Of a stretch of 64,000 nucleotides of DNA, positions 25,983 to 33,963 are shown one piece after another. The notes beneath the pieces are model-generated. The model was not told where the DNA came from. It was given only the letters and a program-made list of their open reading frames with translations, and made no database searches. Source of the DNA: Geobacillus vulcani PSS1 (GTDB lineage: Bacteria > Bacillota > Bacilli > Bacillales > Anoxybacillaceae); contig NZ_JPOI01000001.1 in the NCBI RefSeq assembly GCF_000733845.1, forward strand, positions 2,295,001 to 2,359,000. The letters run 5' to 3'. The position numbers were made by a program, and so were the translations under genes. How positions within the stretch are numbered: position 1 is the stretch's first letter; every line of letters begins with the position of its first letter.

Positions 25983-27299
25983 ATGAAAAAAGTTTTGAAA
26001 TCATCCGCGCTTTTGTTAGCGCTTACGATGGGGCTTGCGGCATGCTCCGGCGGCCAAAGCGCCAGCGATGCGGGCCAAGACAGCAAAAAAGAAGAAGGGA
26101 AAACAGGGCAATCCGAAAAAGTCGTGAAAATTGTCTATGCCCGCGGCCAAGATTCCACGAAAGCCACTGAAAAAATCATCGAAGCGTTCGAGAAAACGCA
26201 TCCGAACATCGATGTGGAATTTCGCGAAATGCCGGCTGACACCGGGAAGCAGCATGATGCGTATGTGACGATGTTAAACGCGCAGTCGTCGGAAATCGAT
26301 GTTATGGATCTCGACGTCATTTGGCCGGCTGAGTTTGCTCAAGCGGGTTATACGCTGCCGCTCGACCGCTTTATTGAGAAAGACGGCATTGACCTGAGCA
26401 AATACAACCAAGGGGCGCTCGCGGCCGGCAACTTCAATGGCAAGCAATGGGCGATGCCGAAGTTCATTGATGCCGGCATGCTGTTCTATCGCACCGACTT
26501 GGTGCCGAAAGACAAAGTGCCGAAAACATGGGATGAACTCTTGAAAGAGGCGAAAGAGCTGAAAGGAAAGGGCGGCACGAAATTCGGCTATTTGATGCAG
26601 GCCAAACAATATGAAGGATTGGTGTGCAACGCCGTCGAATTTATCGCCTCTTACGGCGGACAAATCGTCGATAAAAACGGGAATGTCGTGATCAACAGCC
26701 CAGAAACGATCAAAGGGCTGAAGAAAATGGTGGAAATCGTCAAGTCCGATGTTGTGCCGAGCAATATCACCACCTTCACTGAACCGGAATCGCATACCGC
26801 GTTCATTGAAGGGCAATCGCCGTTTATCCGCAACTGGCCTTATCAATACGCGCTGGCGAATGACAAAGAACAATCGAAAATCGTCGGCAAAGTCGGCGTG
26901 GCTCCGCTCCCGGCCGGGGACAAAGGTTCGGCTGCCGCGCTGGGCGGCTGGATGACCGCGATCAACAAATATTCGAAACATCCGAAAGAAGCATGGGAAT
27001 TTGTCAAATTTATGACGGGGCCGGAGGGGCAAAAAATTTCCGCGATTTACGGTGGTTTAGCGCCGACGCTTCCGGAGCTGTTTAAAGACCCGGATGTCTT
27101 AAAAGCCAATCCGTTCTTTGCGGAAGAAGGATTTGTCAATGCCTTGAACGCTGCTGTGCCGCGCCCGGTCGTCCCGAACTATCCGGAAATTTCGGAAATC
27201 ATCCAAATTAACGTATCCAAAGCGCTGGCCGGGGAGCTGACGGTCGAACAAGCCGTGGCCAATATGGAAAAAGAAATGAAAGCAGCCTTGAATAAATAA
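25983..27299 (+). CDS. Sugar ABC transporter, substrate-binding lipoprotein
   Basis: A 438-residue extracellular solute-binding protein (family 1, MalE/ThuE-like). A lipoprotein signal ends in the lipobox LAAC, giving Cys20 as the lipidated residue after MKKVLKSSALLLALTMG. Sugar-binding fold markers are DVMDLDVIWPAEFAQAGY, MPKFIDAGMLFYRTDLVPK and AAALGGWMTAINKYSKHPKE. AAAGGGGGAG precedes ATG 25983; an upstream in-frame start would destroy the signal peptide. First gene of a three-gene importer operon under the TGTAATCGATTACA operators. Trehalose-type disaccharides are a plausible ligand given the ThuA-containing operon sharing the operator. Confidence 0.92.
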   Translation: MKKVLKSSALLLALTMGLAACSGGQSASDAGQDSKKEEGKTGQSEKVVKIVYARGQDSTKATEKIIEAFEKTHPNIDVEFREMPADTGKQHDAYVTMLNAQSSEIDVMDLDVIWPAEFAQAGYTLPLDRFIEKDGIDLSKYNQGALAAGNFNGKQWAMPKFIDAGMLFYRTDLVPKDKVPKTWDELLKEAKELKGKGGTKFGYLMQAKQYEGLVCNAVEFIASYGGQIVDKNGNVVINSPETIKGLKKMVEIVKSDVVPSNITTFTEPESHTAFIEGQSPFIRNWPYQYALANDKEQSKIVGKVGVAPLPAGDKGSAAALGGWMTAINKYSKHPKEAWEFVKFMTGPEGQKISAIYGGLAPTLPELFKDPDVLKANPFFAEEGFVNALNAAVPRPVVPNYPEISEIIQINVSKALAGELTVEQAVANMEKEMKAALNK

Positions 27300-27309
27300 G
27301 GAGAATGAC

Positions 27310-27356
27310 TTGGCCGGCGCTCGGCAGCGGCCCGAATCTGGCCCAACGCCGGCCAA
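27310..27356 (+). terminator. Hairpin after binding-protein gene
   Basis: Arms TTGGCCGGCG and CGCCGGCCAA without a T-run. Such stems commonly stabilise the upstream part of importer mRNAs so that the binding protein is made in excess. Confidence 0.6.
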
Positions 27357-27410
27357 TGCCCCATCAGCCAAACAAAGAGAACGCGATGTTGATTTTACCA
27401 TTTTTGATTC

Positions 27411-27452
27411 ATTAGCCTTCAGGCCGTCGTCTGCCCGGTGCTGAAGGCTAAT
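27411..27452 (+). terminator. Second hairpin, before permease genes
   Basis: Perfect 12-bp arms ATTAGCCTTCAG / CTGAAGGCTAAT, then ATATCCTTTT. Probably a partial terminator lowering permease expression. Confidence 0.65.
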
Positions 27453-27484
27453 ATCCTTTTCCAAGCAGAAGGGAGAGAACAGCG

Positions 27485-28792
27485 ATGAGGAATGAAAAGC
27501 GAATGGAGCGCCTGTTGGGCTATTCGCTTGTCGCGCCGGCCATGCTGCTTATTTTGGCGATTGCCATTTGGCCCGTCATCCAGTCCTTTTATTACAGCTT
27601 GTTCGACTATCGGCTCAATGATCCGACCAAATCGTCGATTCACTGGAGTTACAGCCTCGATCTGGAAGGATATCTACAAAACTATCCGTTCCTCAAAAGC
27701 GCCCTCAAGCAGGAGATGGAGGCTGCGGATGAACAAACGAAACAAACATTGGCGCAAATCGAACGAAAACTCGCGAAACTGGACGCGGCGATCCGTTCCG
27801 ACGATCAAGTGGCGAAGCAATATGACAAAGTGAACGAAGTGCTCGACAATTTTGGGACGCCAAGCGATGAGCTGAAGATCGCCGAGCTGGACAAACAGAC
27901 GGCCGAGCGGCTGACCGACACGGTTCATGATGTCGTCCAGACGCTCAAGGAGATGAAAAAAGCGGGCGAACTGCGGCAAGCGGATAAAGTCGTCGGCTTG
28001 GCCGAAGGGCTCGAAGGGGTTGTGATCGAGCCGAACTTTGTCGGCCTCAAGCATTATAAGGACAGCTTCAGTGACATGCGCTTATGGAAAGCGTTATGGA
28101 ATACGACGTTCTTTACGGTGGTGTCGGTCGCCATTGAGCTCGTGTTAGGGCTTGGAATTGCGTTGCTCATTAATAAGGCCTTTTTTGGCCGCGGGTTGGT
28201 GCGGGCGACGATTTTGATTCCGTGGGCGATTCCTACCGCTGTATCTGCGCTCATGTGGAAATTTTTATACGATGGACAAAACGGCATTGTCGCCAAATAT
28301 TTCGAAACGATTGGCCTTGTCGACCGAATGGGGGATTTGTTGACAACGGAAGCAGGGGCGATGTTTGCGGTCATTTTTGCCGATGTATGGAAGACAACCC
28401 CCTATATGGCGCTCTTGTTGCTCGCCGGGCTGCAAACGATCCCGAGTTCGTTGTATGAAGCCGCCTCGATCGACGGAGCGACCAAATGGCAGCAATTCAC
28501 GAAAATCACGCTGCCATTGTTGAAATCAAGCATTTTAGTCGCGCTGCTGTTTCGCACGCTCGATGCGTTCCGCGTCTTTGACTTGATTTACGTCTTAACC
28601 GGCGGAGGGCCGGCGAACTCGACGGAGACGATTTCGATTTTAGCGTATAAAGTCATGTTCTCGCAGACGAATTTCGGCGCGGGATCGGCGCTTGCTGTCA
28701 TCGTGTTCCTCTGCGTGGCGGTGATTTCCATGATCTATATTCGCTGGCTTGGGAAAGATTTGTTGTCTGATGGCTCCAGCGTCAAACGATAA
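27485..28792 (+). CDS. Sugar ABC transporter permease (MalF-like) with large extracellular insert
   Basis: A 435-residue inner-membrane permease, well above the usual 290-300 for MalF/ThuF-type proteins. TM1 is followed by about 150 mostly helical, charged residues (roughly 45-190, for example KQEMEAADEQTKQTLAQIER). The other TM helices follow, with the EAA loop EAASIDGATKWQQFTKITLP that docks the ATPase. The insert resembles in position the periplasmic P2 loop of enterobacterial MalF but is coiled-coil-like. GAAGGGAGAG precedes the start. It pairs with the next gene. The ATPase is absent and is probably a shared MsmX-type protein. Confidence 0.9.
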   Translation: MRNEKRMERLLGYSLVAPAMLLILAIAIWPVIQSFYYSLFDYRLNDPTKSSIHWSYSLDLEGYLQNYPFLKSALKQEMEAADEQTKQTLAQIERKLAKLDAAIRSDDQVAKQYDKVNEVLDNFGTPSDELKIAELDKQTAERLTDTVHDVVQTLKEMKKAGELRQADKVVGLAEGLEGVVIEPNFVGLKHYKDSFSDMRLWKALWNTTFFTVVSVAIELVLGLGIALLINKAFFGRGLVRATILIPWAIPTAVSALMWKFLYDGQNGIVAKYFETIGLVDRMGDLLTTEAGAMFAVIFADVWKTTPYMALLLLAGLQTIPSSLYEAASIDGATKWQQFTKITLPLLKSSILVALLFRTLDAFRVFDLIYVLTGGGPANSTETISILAYKVMFSQTNFGAGSALAVIVFLCVAVISMIYIRWLGKDLLSDGSSVKR

Positions 28793-28809
28793 CGAAAAGA
28801 GGTGAGACC

Positions 28810-29637
28810 ATGCAAAAAAAAGCCGGTCCGTTCTTTTATGTGTTTTTGGCTCTGTTCGTGTTCTTTGTGATGTTTCCGTTTTTATGGGTTTTGCTTAGTT
28901 CCATTAAGCCGCTCAGCGAATTGTTTGGCGACAAAGCGTTTGAATGGTTTACGAGCCATCCGACGTTGAAGTCCTATGTATCGGTCTTTGTCAATTACCC
29001 GTTTTTGCGCTATTTATGGAACAGTACGGTCGTGGCGACCATTACAACGGTGTATACGGTCTTTGTTGCCGCGTTTGCGGCTTATGCGATTGCGCGCCTC
29101 GAGTTTAAAGGCAAGACGGTCATTCTCGGCTTGGTGCTGGCCGTATCCATGTTTCCGCAAATTGCCACCATTTCACCAATTTACATGTTTGTGAAAAAGT
29201 TCGGGTTGACGAACAGCTACTTGGGATTGATCATTCCGTATACGACGTTTGCTTTGCCGTTGTCGATTTGGCTGCTCGTCACCTTTTTCCGCAAGATTCC
29301 GTTTGATTTGGAAGAAGCGGCGAAAATGGATGGGGCGACGCCGATGCAGACGTATTTTAAAATCATTTTGCCGCTTGCGGTGCCAGGGGTGTTTACGACG
29401 TCCATTCTCGTCTTCATTGCTGCATGGAACGAATTTTTATTTGCCTTGACGATCAATACAGCGGAAAAATACAAAACTGTCCCGGTCGGCATTGCCATGT
29501 TCCAAGGCCAGTATACGATCCCGTGGGGCGAAATTTCCGCGGCCACTGTGATTGTGACGATCCCACTCGTCGTCATGGTGCTGTTGTTCCAGCGCCGCAT
29601 CGTCTCTGGGCTCACGTCCGGCTCGGTAAAGGAATAA
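28810..29637 (+). CDS. Sugar ABC transporter permease (MalG-like)
   Basis: A 275-residue permease with six predicted helices. The EAA loop is EEAAKMDGATPMQTYFKIILPLAVPG, split here as EEAAKMDGATPMQTYF and KIILPLAVPG. It starts 17 bp after the first permease gene with AAAAGAGGTGAG upstream and ends the importer operon at a strong terminator. Confidence 0.93.
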   Translation: MQKKAGPFFYVFLALFVFFVMFPFLWVLLSSIKPLSELFGDKAFEWFTSHPTLKSYVSVFVNYPFLRYLWNSTVVATITTVYTVFVAAFAAYAIARLEFKGKTVILGLVLAVSMFPQIATISPIYMFVKKFGLTNSYLGLIIPYTTFALPLSIWLLVTFFRKIPFDLEEAAKMDGATPMQTYFKIILPLAVPGVFTTSILVFIAAWNEFLFALTINTAEKYKTVPVGIAMFQGQYTIPWGEISAATVIVTIPLVVMVLLFQRRIVSGLTSGSVKE

Positions 29638-29650
29638 GGGATCAATTCGA

Positions 29651-29685
29651 AAAAGGATGCCAGGTGAGCATCCTTTTGTTTTTTG
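29651..29685 (+). terminator. Terminator of the importer operon
   Basis: Perfect stem AAAAGGATGC / GCATCCTTTT with a 7-nt loop and a GTTTTTTG tail. Confidence 0.9.
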
Positions 29686-29906
29686 CGGCAATGCGAATGT
29701 TGAAACACGAAACAGAGAAAGAGAAAGTTCTATCCGCTCCACTCCGTTCATATGTTAATGGCAGACGTCTAGCGGGGAGGGATGCGTAAAAGCCAACGAT
29801 ATGCACGATTAATATTCTGAATATTTACAAAAATGGAGATGGCAGCCGGAAAGGGGGTGGAATTTGTTTTTCCTCTTTTTTGCACCAGTCAAGGGGAGGG
29901 GAAGGC
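29686..29906. other. Intergenic, promoter region of maoC-like gene
   Basis: AT-rich with ATTAATATTCTGAATATT near 29809-29826. No clear promoter pair or gene. Confidence 0.4.
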
Positions 29907-30353
29907 GTGCGATTTGACCGTCCGTTTGAACAGTATGTGCTTGGCGAGCGCCACCGTTCGCGCGGGCGAACGATCACCGAAGCGGATATTGTTCAGTTTG
30001 CCGGCGTTTCCGGCGATTTTTATCCGTTGCACATGGATCGGCAATATGCCGAGCGGACGCCATTTGGCGAGCGCATCGCCCATGGGATGCTGACGCTGTC
30101 GGCGGCGACAGGGCTGTGGGTGATGGAGCCGGGATGCGTGCTCGCCTTTTATGGGATTGATGCGCTCCGTTTCGTCCGTCCGGTGAAAATCGGCGATACG
30201 ATTTATGTAGAATCAGAAGTGACGAAGCTGACGGTACGGGGGGAGCGAGCGGGGTTGGTCACGGTGCATCAGCGGATCGTCAACCAACGAGAAGAAACGG
30301 TCGTCGATGCCGTTGTGCATGTGCTTGTTGCCCGGGAAGGGAAAGCTCCATGA
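29907..30353 (+). CDS. MaoC-family (R)-enoyl-CoA hydratase-like protein
   Basis: A 148-residue single hot-dog-domain protein. The MaoC signature is clear: ITEADIVQFAGVSGDFYPLHMD with the catalytic Asp and His, then FGERIAHGMLTLS. Members add water to trans-2-enoyl-CoA or related thioesters. GTG 29907 is chosen because AAGGGGAGGGG lies just upstream; an ATG at 29880 lacks one. It is monocistronic, near an MHS transporter, with no other fatty-acid genes adjacent, so its substrate cannot be given. Confidence 0.82.
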   Translation: MRFDRPFEQYVLGERHRSRGRTITEADIVQFAGVSGDFYPLHMDRQYAERTPFGERIAHGMLTLSAATGLWVMEPGCVLAFYGIDALRFVRPVKIGDTIYVESEVTKLTVRGERAGLVTVHQRIVNQREETVVDAVVHVLVAREGKAP

Positions 30354-30413
30354 CGGGCTTATGACATGGTGTCGCGGTCCGATAAAGAAACGAATGCATG
30401 ACATTTCGGTTTT

Positions 30414-30427
30414 TGGAAGCGCTAACA
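30414..30427. promoter_or_regulatory. Candidate cre (CcpA) site
   Basis: TGGAAGCGCTAACA fits the relaxed cre pattern TGNAANCGNWNNCA. It lies about 160 bp before the MHS transporter gene, which would put organic-acid uptake under carbon catabolite control. Confidence 0.55.
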
Positions 30428-30586
30428 TTATGTTTGTTTTTTTGCTATCATCTATTTGTTTTTCCATTTCCGTGAAAATCCCACGTTGGTGAGTGGTGAT
30501 TTTCATGCCCGGGTGGAGGGTAAAGTTGCTCATGGACCTTTTCTATAAAATGCGCGCAGTTTGATTGCGTGAAAGGGGTGTTGTGA

Positions 30587-31882
30587 ATGGCCGTAGCGAT
30601 GATGGATGCGGCGGAATTGAAGCGCCAAAAAAAGAGGGCGGCGATTTCAAGTGTGGTCGGCACGACGATTGAATGGTACGATTTCTTCCTTTATGGGACG
30701 ATGGCCGCTCTCGTGTTTCCACAGTTGTTTTTCCCACAAAATGATTCATATGTAGCGCTCATGCAGTCGTTTACGACATTCGCCTTAGGGTTTATTGCGA
30801 GACCAGTAGGGGCGGCGATTTTCGGCCACTTTGGCGATCGGATCGGACGCAAGGCGACCTTGGTCGTCACCTTGCTGTTGATGGGATTGGCGACGGCGTT
30901 CATCGGCCTGATGCCGACATATGAGCAAATCGGCCTGTGGGCACCGGTGCTGGTGACTGCGCTGCGCCTGATTCAAGGCATTGGCGTCGGCGGGGAATGG
31001 GGCGGTGCCATTTTGATTGCGATGGAGTGGGAAGAAGGCAAACGGCGCGGGTTGATGGCTTCGCTGCCGCAAATGGGTGTGCCGTTCGGGCTGTTGTCCT
31101 CTTCCCTTGTGACGACGCTCATGTTGGCGGCAGGCGGCGACAGCTTTTATGCGTGGGGATGGCGCGTTCCGTTTCTCGTCAGCTTCCTTCTCATCGCCGT
31201 CGGGCTGTATATCCGGTTGAAAGTGCTCGAATCGCCGCTGTTCCAAGAAGCGATGAAAAAACAAGAAACGAGCAAGATGCCGGTCGGCGAAGTGCTGGTC
31301 AAGCATCCACGCGAAATTCTCTGGTCGGCGCTTGCACGGGTGATTGAAAACGGGTCATTCTACATTTTTGTCACGTTTATCGTCAGCTATGGGACGACAT
31401 TTTTGGGGATGGAAAAAAGCATTTTCGTCAATGTGACGATTATTGCCGCGATCATTAACGCGCTCTCGATCGTTTATTCCGGCCATTTATCCGACCGGTG
31501 GGGGCGGCGGCGCGTCTATATGACGGGAACGATTTTGTTGATGCTTTGGGCGTTTCCGTATTATTGGCTTGTCAATACAAAAAGTGTTGGGCTGATCTTT
31601 TTGGCGACGGTCGTGGCCATGGTGTTCCACGGCATGCTGTATGGCCCGCAGGCGGCCATGATCGCGGAAAACTTCCCGACGCGCCTGCGCTACAGCGGCG
31701 CCTCGCTCGGCTACCAGTTGGCATCGATCATCGCCGGCGGTCCGGCGCCGCTCGTGAGCACGTGGCTGCTGCATAAATACGGCAGCGCAACGGCCATCTC
31801 CTTCTATATCGTCGTCATGGGCTTGATCTCGCTGGCCGGGGTGAAAATGCTGCAAGACCGTGCGCGCCAGGCGCTTGAGTAA
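30587..31882 (+). CDS. MFS transporter, metabolite:H+ symporter (MHS) family
   Basis: A 431-residue, 12-TM major facilitator protein of the MHS branch (ShiA/ProP/KgtP type), which imports organic acids or osmolytes with protons. Diagnostic are SSVVGTTIEWYDFFLYGTMAA at the N terminus (given here as 20-residue core SVVGTTIEWYDFFLYGTMAA), RPVGAAIFGHFGDRIGRK between TM2 and TM3, and IQGIGVGGEWGGA. AAAGGGGTG precedes ATG 30587. It is closed by a terminator. The substrate is not determined. Confidence 0.88.
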   Translation: MAVAMMDAAELKRQKKRAAISSVVGTTIEWYDFFLYGTMAALVFPQLFFPQNDSYVALMQSFTTFALGFIARPVGAAIFGHFGDRIGRKATLVVTLLLMGLATAFIGLMPTYEQIGLWAPVLVTALRLIQGIGVGGEWGGAILIAMEWEEGKRRGLMASLPQMGVPFGLLSSSLVTTLMLAAGGDSFYAWGWRVPFLVSFLLIAVGLYIRLKVLESPLFQEAMKKQETSKMPVGEVLVKHPREILWSALARVIENGSFYIFVTFIVSYGTTFLGMEKSIFVNVTIIAAIINALSIVYSGHLSDRWGRRRVYMTGTILLMLWAFPYYWLVNTKSVGLIFLATVVAMVFHGMLYGPQAAMIAENFPTRLRYSGASLGYQLASIIAGGPAPLVSTWLLHKYGSATAISFYIVVMGLISLAGVKMLQDRARQALE

Positions 31883-31891
31883 TATCGGATC

Positions 31892-31924
31892 GGCGCCTTT
31901 GCTTCGATGCAAAGGCGCCCTTTT
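31892..31924 (+). terminator. Terminator after MHS transporter
   Basis: Perfect 11-bp arms GGCGCCTTTGC / GCAAAGGCGCC around TTCGAT, then CTTTT. Confidence 0.9.
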
Positions 31925-31963
31925 ACCTTGTCTGCTTACAGTGTGGATGGTCGGATAGGTTTG

Positions 31964-32009
31964 GGTGAACTACCCACCACCTACGCTTCGCTTAGAGGTG
32001 GGGCTTTAA
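31964..32009 (-). repeat. Right-end remnant of another IS605-like element
   Basis: On the minus strand the sequence ends in GGTGGTGGGTAGTTCAC after a CCCCACCTCT..AGGTGG(T)GGG hairpin. This is the same architecture as the right end of the 343-bp element (hairpin then TAGTTCAC) but a different sequence and opposite direction. The 343-bp element has jumped into its TTTAA. Confidence 0.55.
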
Positions 32010-32352
32010 CATAATTCCGAAAGAAGTCTCCCACTTCAAGCGTGTGAAGGGCGTAGCCCAACGATCAGTGGGAGATGAATTTCGGTTGGCGTTAGCCAAA
32101 TCTTATGATAAATTGAATATATCATATGTTTCTTGATAAGTGGCTATATGGGGGTTGAGTGGACAAATGAATAGGCGAGAACCAAGCAGATTCCTTCCAC
32201 TCGTAAAATAGCCAAGGTAGAAAAGAACTTCCGTCATGTCGGATATCTAGGGTTGGGACGACCCGAAGTCACGCTCAGGGAGACGAAAGGTTGCTTTCGT
32301 CGCGGAACTGAGAAGCTCTCACTTCAAGCAAAGCTAAGTGGGAGTAGTTCAC
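32010..32352 (+). mobile_element. 343-bp IS200/IS605-like non-autonomous element, copy 2
   Basis: The uninterrupted copy of the element at 13348-15402. It follows TTTAA and ends in TTCAC. Left hairpin CTCCCACTT...AGTGGGAG lies near 32028-32072; right hairpin CTCACTTCAAGC..GCTAAGTGGGAG near 32315-32345. An internal stem GACGAAAGG/CTTTCGTC and the motif GGACGACCC suggest a folded RNA reading into the right flank. There is no coding capacity for a transposase or TnpB. Confidence 0.75.
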
Positions 32353-32608
32353 CTCGATTTTCTCACTTTCAGTATACCCCCATTTTGCCAAGAAGGGCAG
32401 CCGCAATCGAATTGTCATGCCGAATAGAATCCCGCCAATGTTTCTTGCGCAGCTCTACGGGGAAAAAGCGAAACTGCAGCACATCGCCAAAGGGAAATTT
32501 GATCGAGAATACGGACGGTTCCTCACGGAGGGCATCATAGCTGAAGACGGCGATCGGAACGATGCGGGTGCGGTACTTTTCGAACAAACGGCTGAAATAA
32601 AGAAACAT
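32353..32608 (-). pseudogene. Rpn-family (PD-(D/E)XK transposase-like) remnant
   Basis: The minus-strand frame reads SRLFEKYRTRIVPIAVFSYD, REEPSVFSIKFPFGDVLQFR, FFPVELRKKHWRDSIRHDNS, AAALLGKMG. This is the middle of an Rpn-type recombination-promoting nuclease. After KMG a one-base frameshift restores YTESEKIE, and the gene is cut by the 343-bp element. Both ends are missing. Confidence 0.7.
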
Positions 32609-32644
32609 TCGCTCCCGAACTTTTGGTTCTTGTCGAAAGAGTGG

Positions 32645-32698
32645 GGGGCGCTAGTCTTGGACAATGCCCGTATTCATCATGTGATACGTCTTTTATAG
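32645..32698 (+). pseudogene. IS630-type transposase scrap
   Basis: The plus-strand frame contains ALVLDNARIHHV, the block around the second catalytic Asp of IS630/Tc1-type DDE transposases, then stops at 32698. Nothing else of the gene survives. Confidence 0.55.
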
Positions 32699-32782
32699 AG
32701 ACGAAGATTTGAACCCTGTCCCGCCTACGCTTGCGGTTGGAGTGGGAAGCATCGATTCATCGACGGATCGAAAAAACAATGC

Positions 32783-32812
32783 TTGACAACCGCCCAGTCT
32801 TTTCGATACGAT
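32783..32812 (+). promoter_or_regulatory. Promoter of the LacI-family regulator gene
   Basis: TTGACA (32783-32788), 18-bp spacer, TACGAT (32807-32812). Confidence 0.8.
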
Positions 32813-32817
32813 GGTGA

Positions 32818-32831
32818 TGTAATCGATTACA
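32818..32831. promoter_or_regulatory. LacI-type operator 3
   Basis: TGTAATCGATTACA directly downstream of the -10 element, so the regulator should repress its own gene. Confidence 0.88.
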
Positions 32832-32851
32832 TAACTGAGAGGACTGCACCG

Positions 32852-33850
32852 ATGGCAAGCATAAAAGATGTAGCGAAGCGGGCAAACGTATCGACGGCCA
32901 CCGTGTCGCGCGTGCTGCGCAACGCGAGCAACGTCACTGAAGAGACGAGGCAGCGCGTGCTCGAAGCCATTGAAGAGCTGAACTACCAGCCGAACGTGCT
33001 TGGCCGGTATTTGCGGCGGATGGAGACGGAAACGGTGCTTGTCGTTGTGCCCGATATTACGAATCCGTTTTTCTCAAAGGTGTTGCGCGGCATTGAAGCG
33101 GTCGCCCTCGAGCATGGCTATCAGGTGCTGCTTGGCGATACGCAAAACGATGCCCGGCTTGAGGAGCAGTATTTGAATTTGCTGCCGCAGCGGCAAGTCG
33201 ACGGGATGATTTTTTTGACCGCCCGCATCCGCAAAGAGCTGGTGGAAGAGATGGCGCGGCAGTTTCCGATCGTCTTGGCGTGCGAGTATTTGGAAGGGAC
33301 GGACATCCCGACCGTTTCGATCGATAACATCAGCAGCGCCCGCAAGGCGACAGAACACTTGATCCGCCTTGGCCATCGCCGCATCGCCCACCTATCCGGG
33401 CCGATGAACATCATTTTGAGCCGCGATCGGCTGCGCGGCTATCAACAGGCGCTGGCCCAGCATGAGCTTGAGGAGGACGCTGCGCTCGTGCAGGAAGGCG
33501 ATTTTACCTATGAGTCCGGATATAATGTAACGTTGAAGCTGCTCGCTCTTGAGAAGCCGCCGACCGCGATTTTCGCCGCCAACGATGAGATGGCGATCGG
33601 GGCGATCAAAGCGGTTCGCCATCGCGGCGGGCGCGTTCCGGACGATGTGGCGGTCGTCGGATTTGACGACATTCAAATGGCCTCGATTTTTGAACCGAGC
33701 CTCACGACAATCGCCCAGCCGATGTTTGAGATCGGCCAAAAAGCGATGGAGCTGTTGCTTCAATTGATTGAAGGAAATGACGTGGAACGCCGCCAGTTTG
33801 TGTTGCCTGATCAGCTCGTTATCCGCGAATCGTGCGGGGGGAAGCGCTAA
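32852..33850 (+). CDS. LacI-family transcriptional regulator of the 3-keto/Thu-like sugar regulon
   Basis: A 332-residue repressor. The N-terminal LacI helix-turn-helix is [20 protein letters not shown], with a hinge helix near residue 50. A periplasmic-binding-protein-like sensor domain follows ([39 protein letters not shown]). ATG 32852 has GAGAGGA upstream and makes the HTH start at residue 2, as usual. Its own promoter and the two metabolic/transport operons all carry TGTAATCGATTACA, so it is the obvious regulator. The inducer is probably the imported sugar or its keto derivative (inference). Confidence 0.92.
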   Translation: MASIKDVAKRANVSTATVSRVLRNASNVTEETRQRVLEAIEELNYQPNVLGRYLRRMETETVLVVVPDITNPFFSKVLRGIEAVALEHGYQVLLGDTQNDARLEEQYLNLLPQRQVDGMIFLTARIRKELVEEMARQFPIVLACEYLEGTDIPTVSIDNISSARKATEHLIRLGHRRIAHLSGPMNIILSRDRLRGYQQALAQHELEEDAALVQEGDFTYESGYNVTLKLLALEKPPTAIFAANDEMAIGAIKAVRHRGGRVPDDVAVVGFDDIQMASIFEPSLTTIAQPMFEIGQKAMELLLQLIEGNDVERRQFVLPDQLVIRESCGGKR

Positions 33851-33908
33851 GCGCCATGGAGGCGCTTCTTCCCAGCGGCGGGGCAAGGAATCATTTTTTG
33901 TCGCTTGA

Positions 33909-33922
33909 TGTAATCGATTACA
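33909..33922. promoter_or_regulatory. LacI-type operator 4
   Basis: TGTAATCGATTACA in the 113-bp gap between the regulator and the first dehydrogenase gene, giving the catabolic operon its own control point. Confidence 0.88.
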
Positions 33923-33963
33923 TTGGGCGGCAATCGCAGATCAAATCGACGCAAGGGGGAAGA

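Noticed and set aside
32700..32760. CCCGCCTACGCTTGCGG..GTGGG hairpin after the IS630 scrap
   Set aside because: It resembles IS605-type end hairpins loosely, but no matching partner end or cleavage motif was found.
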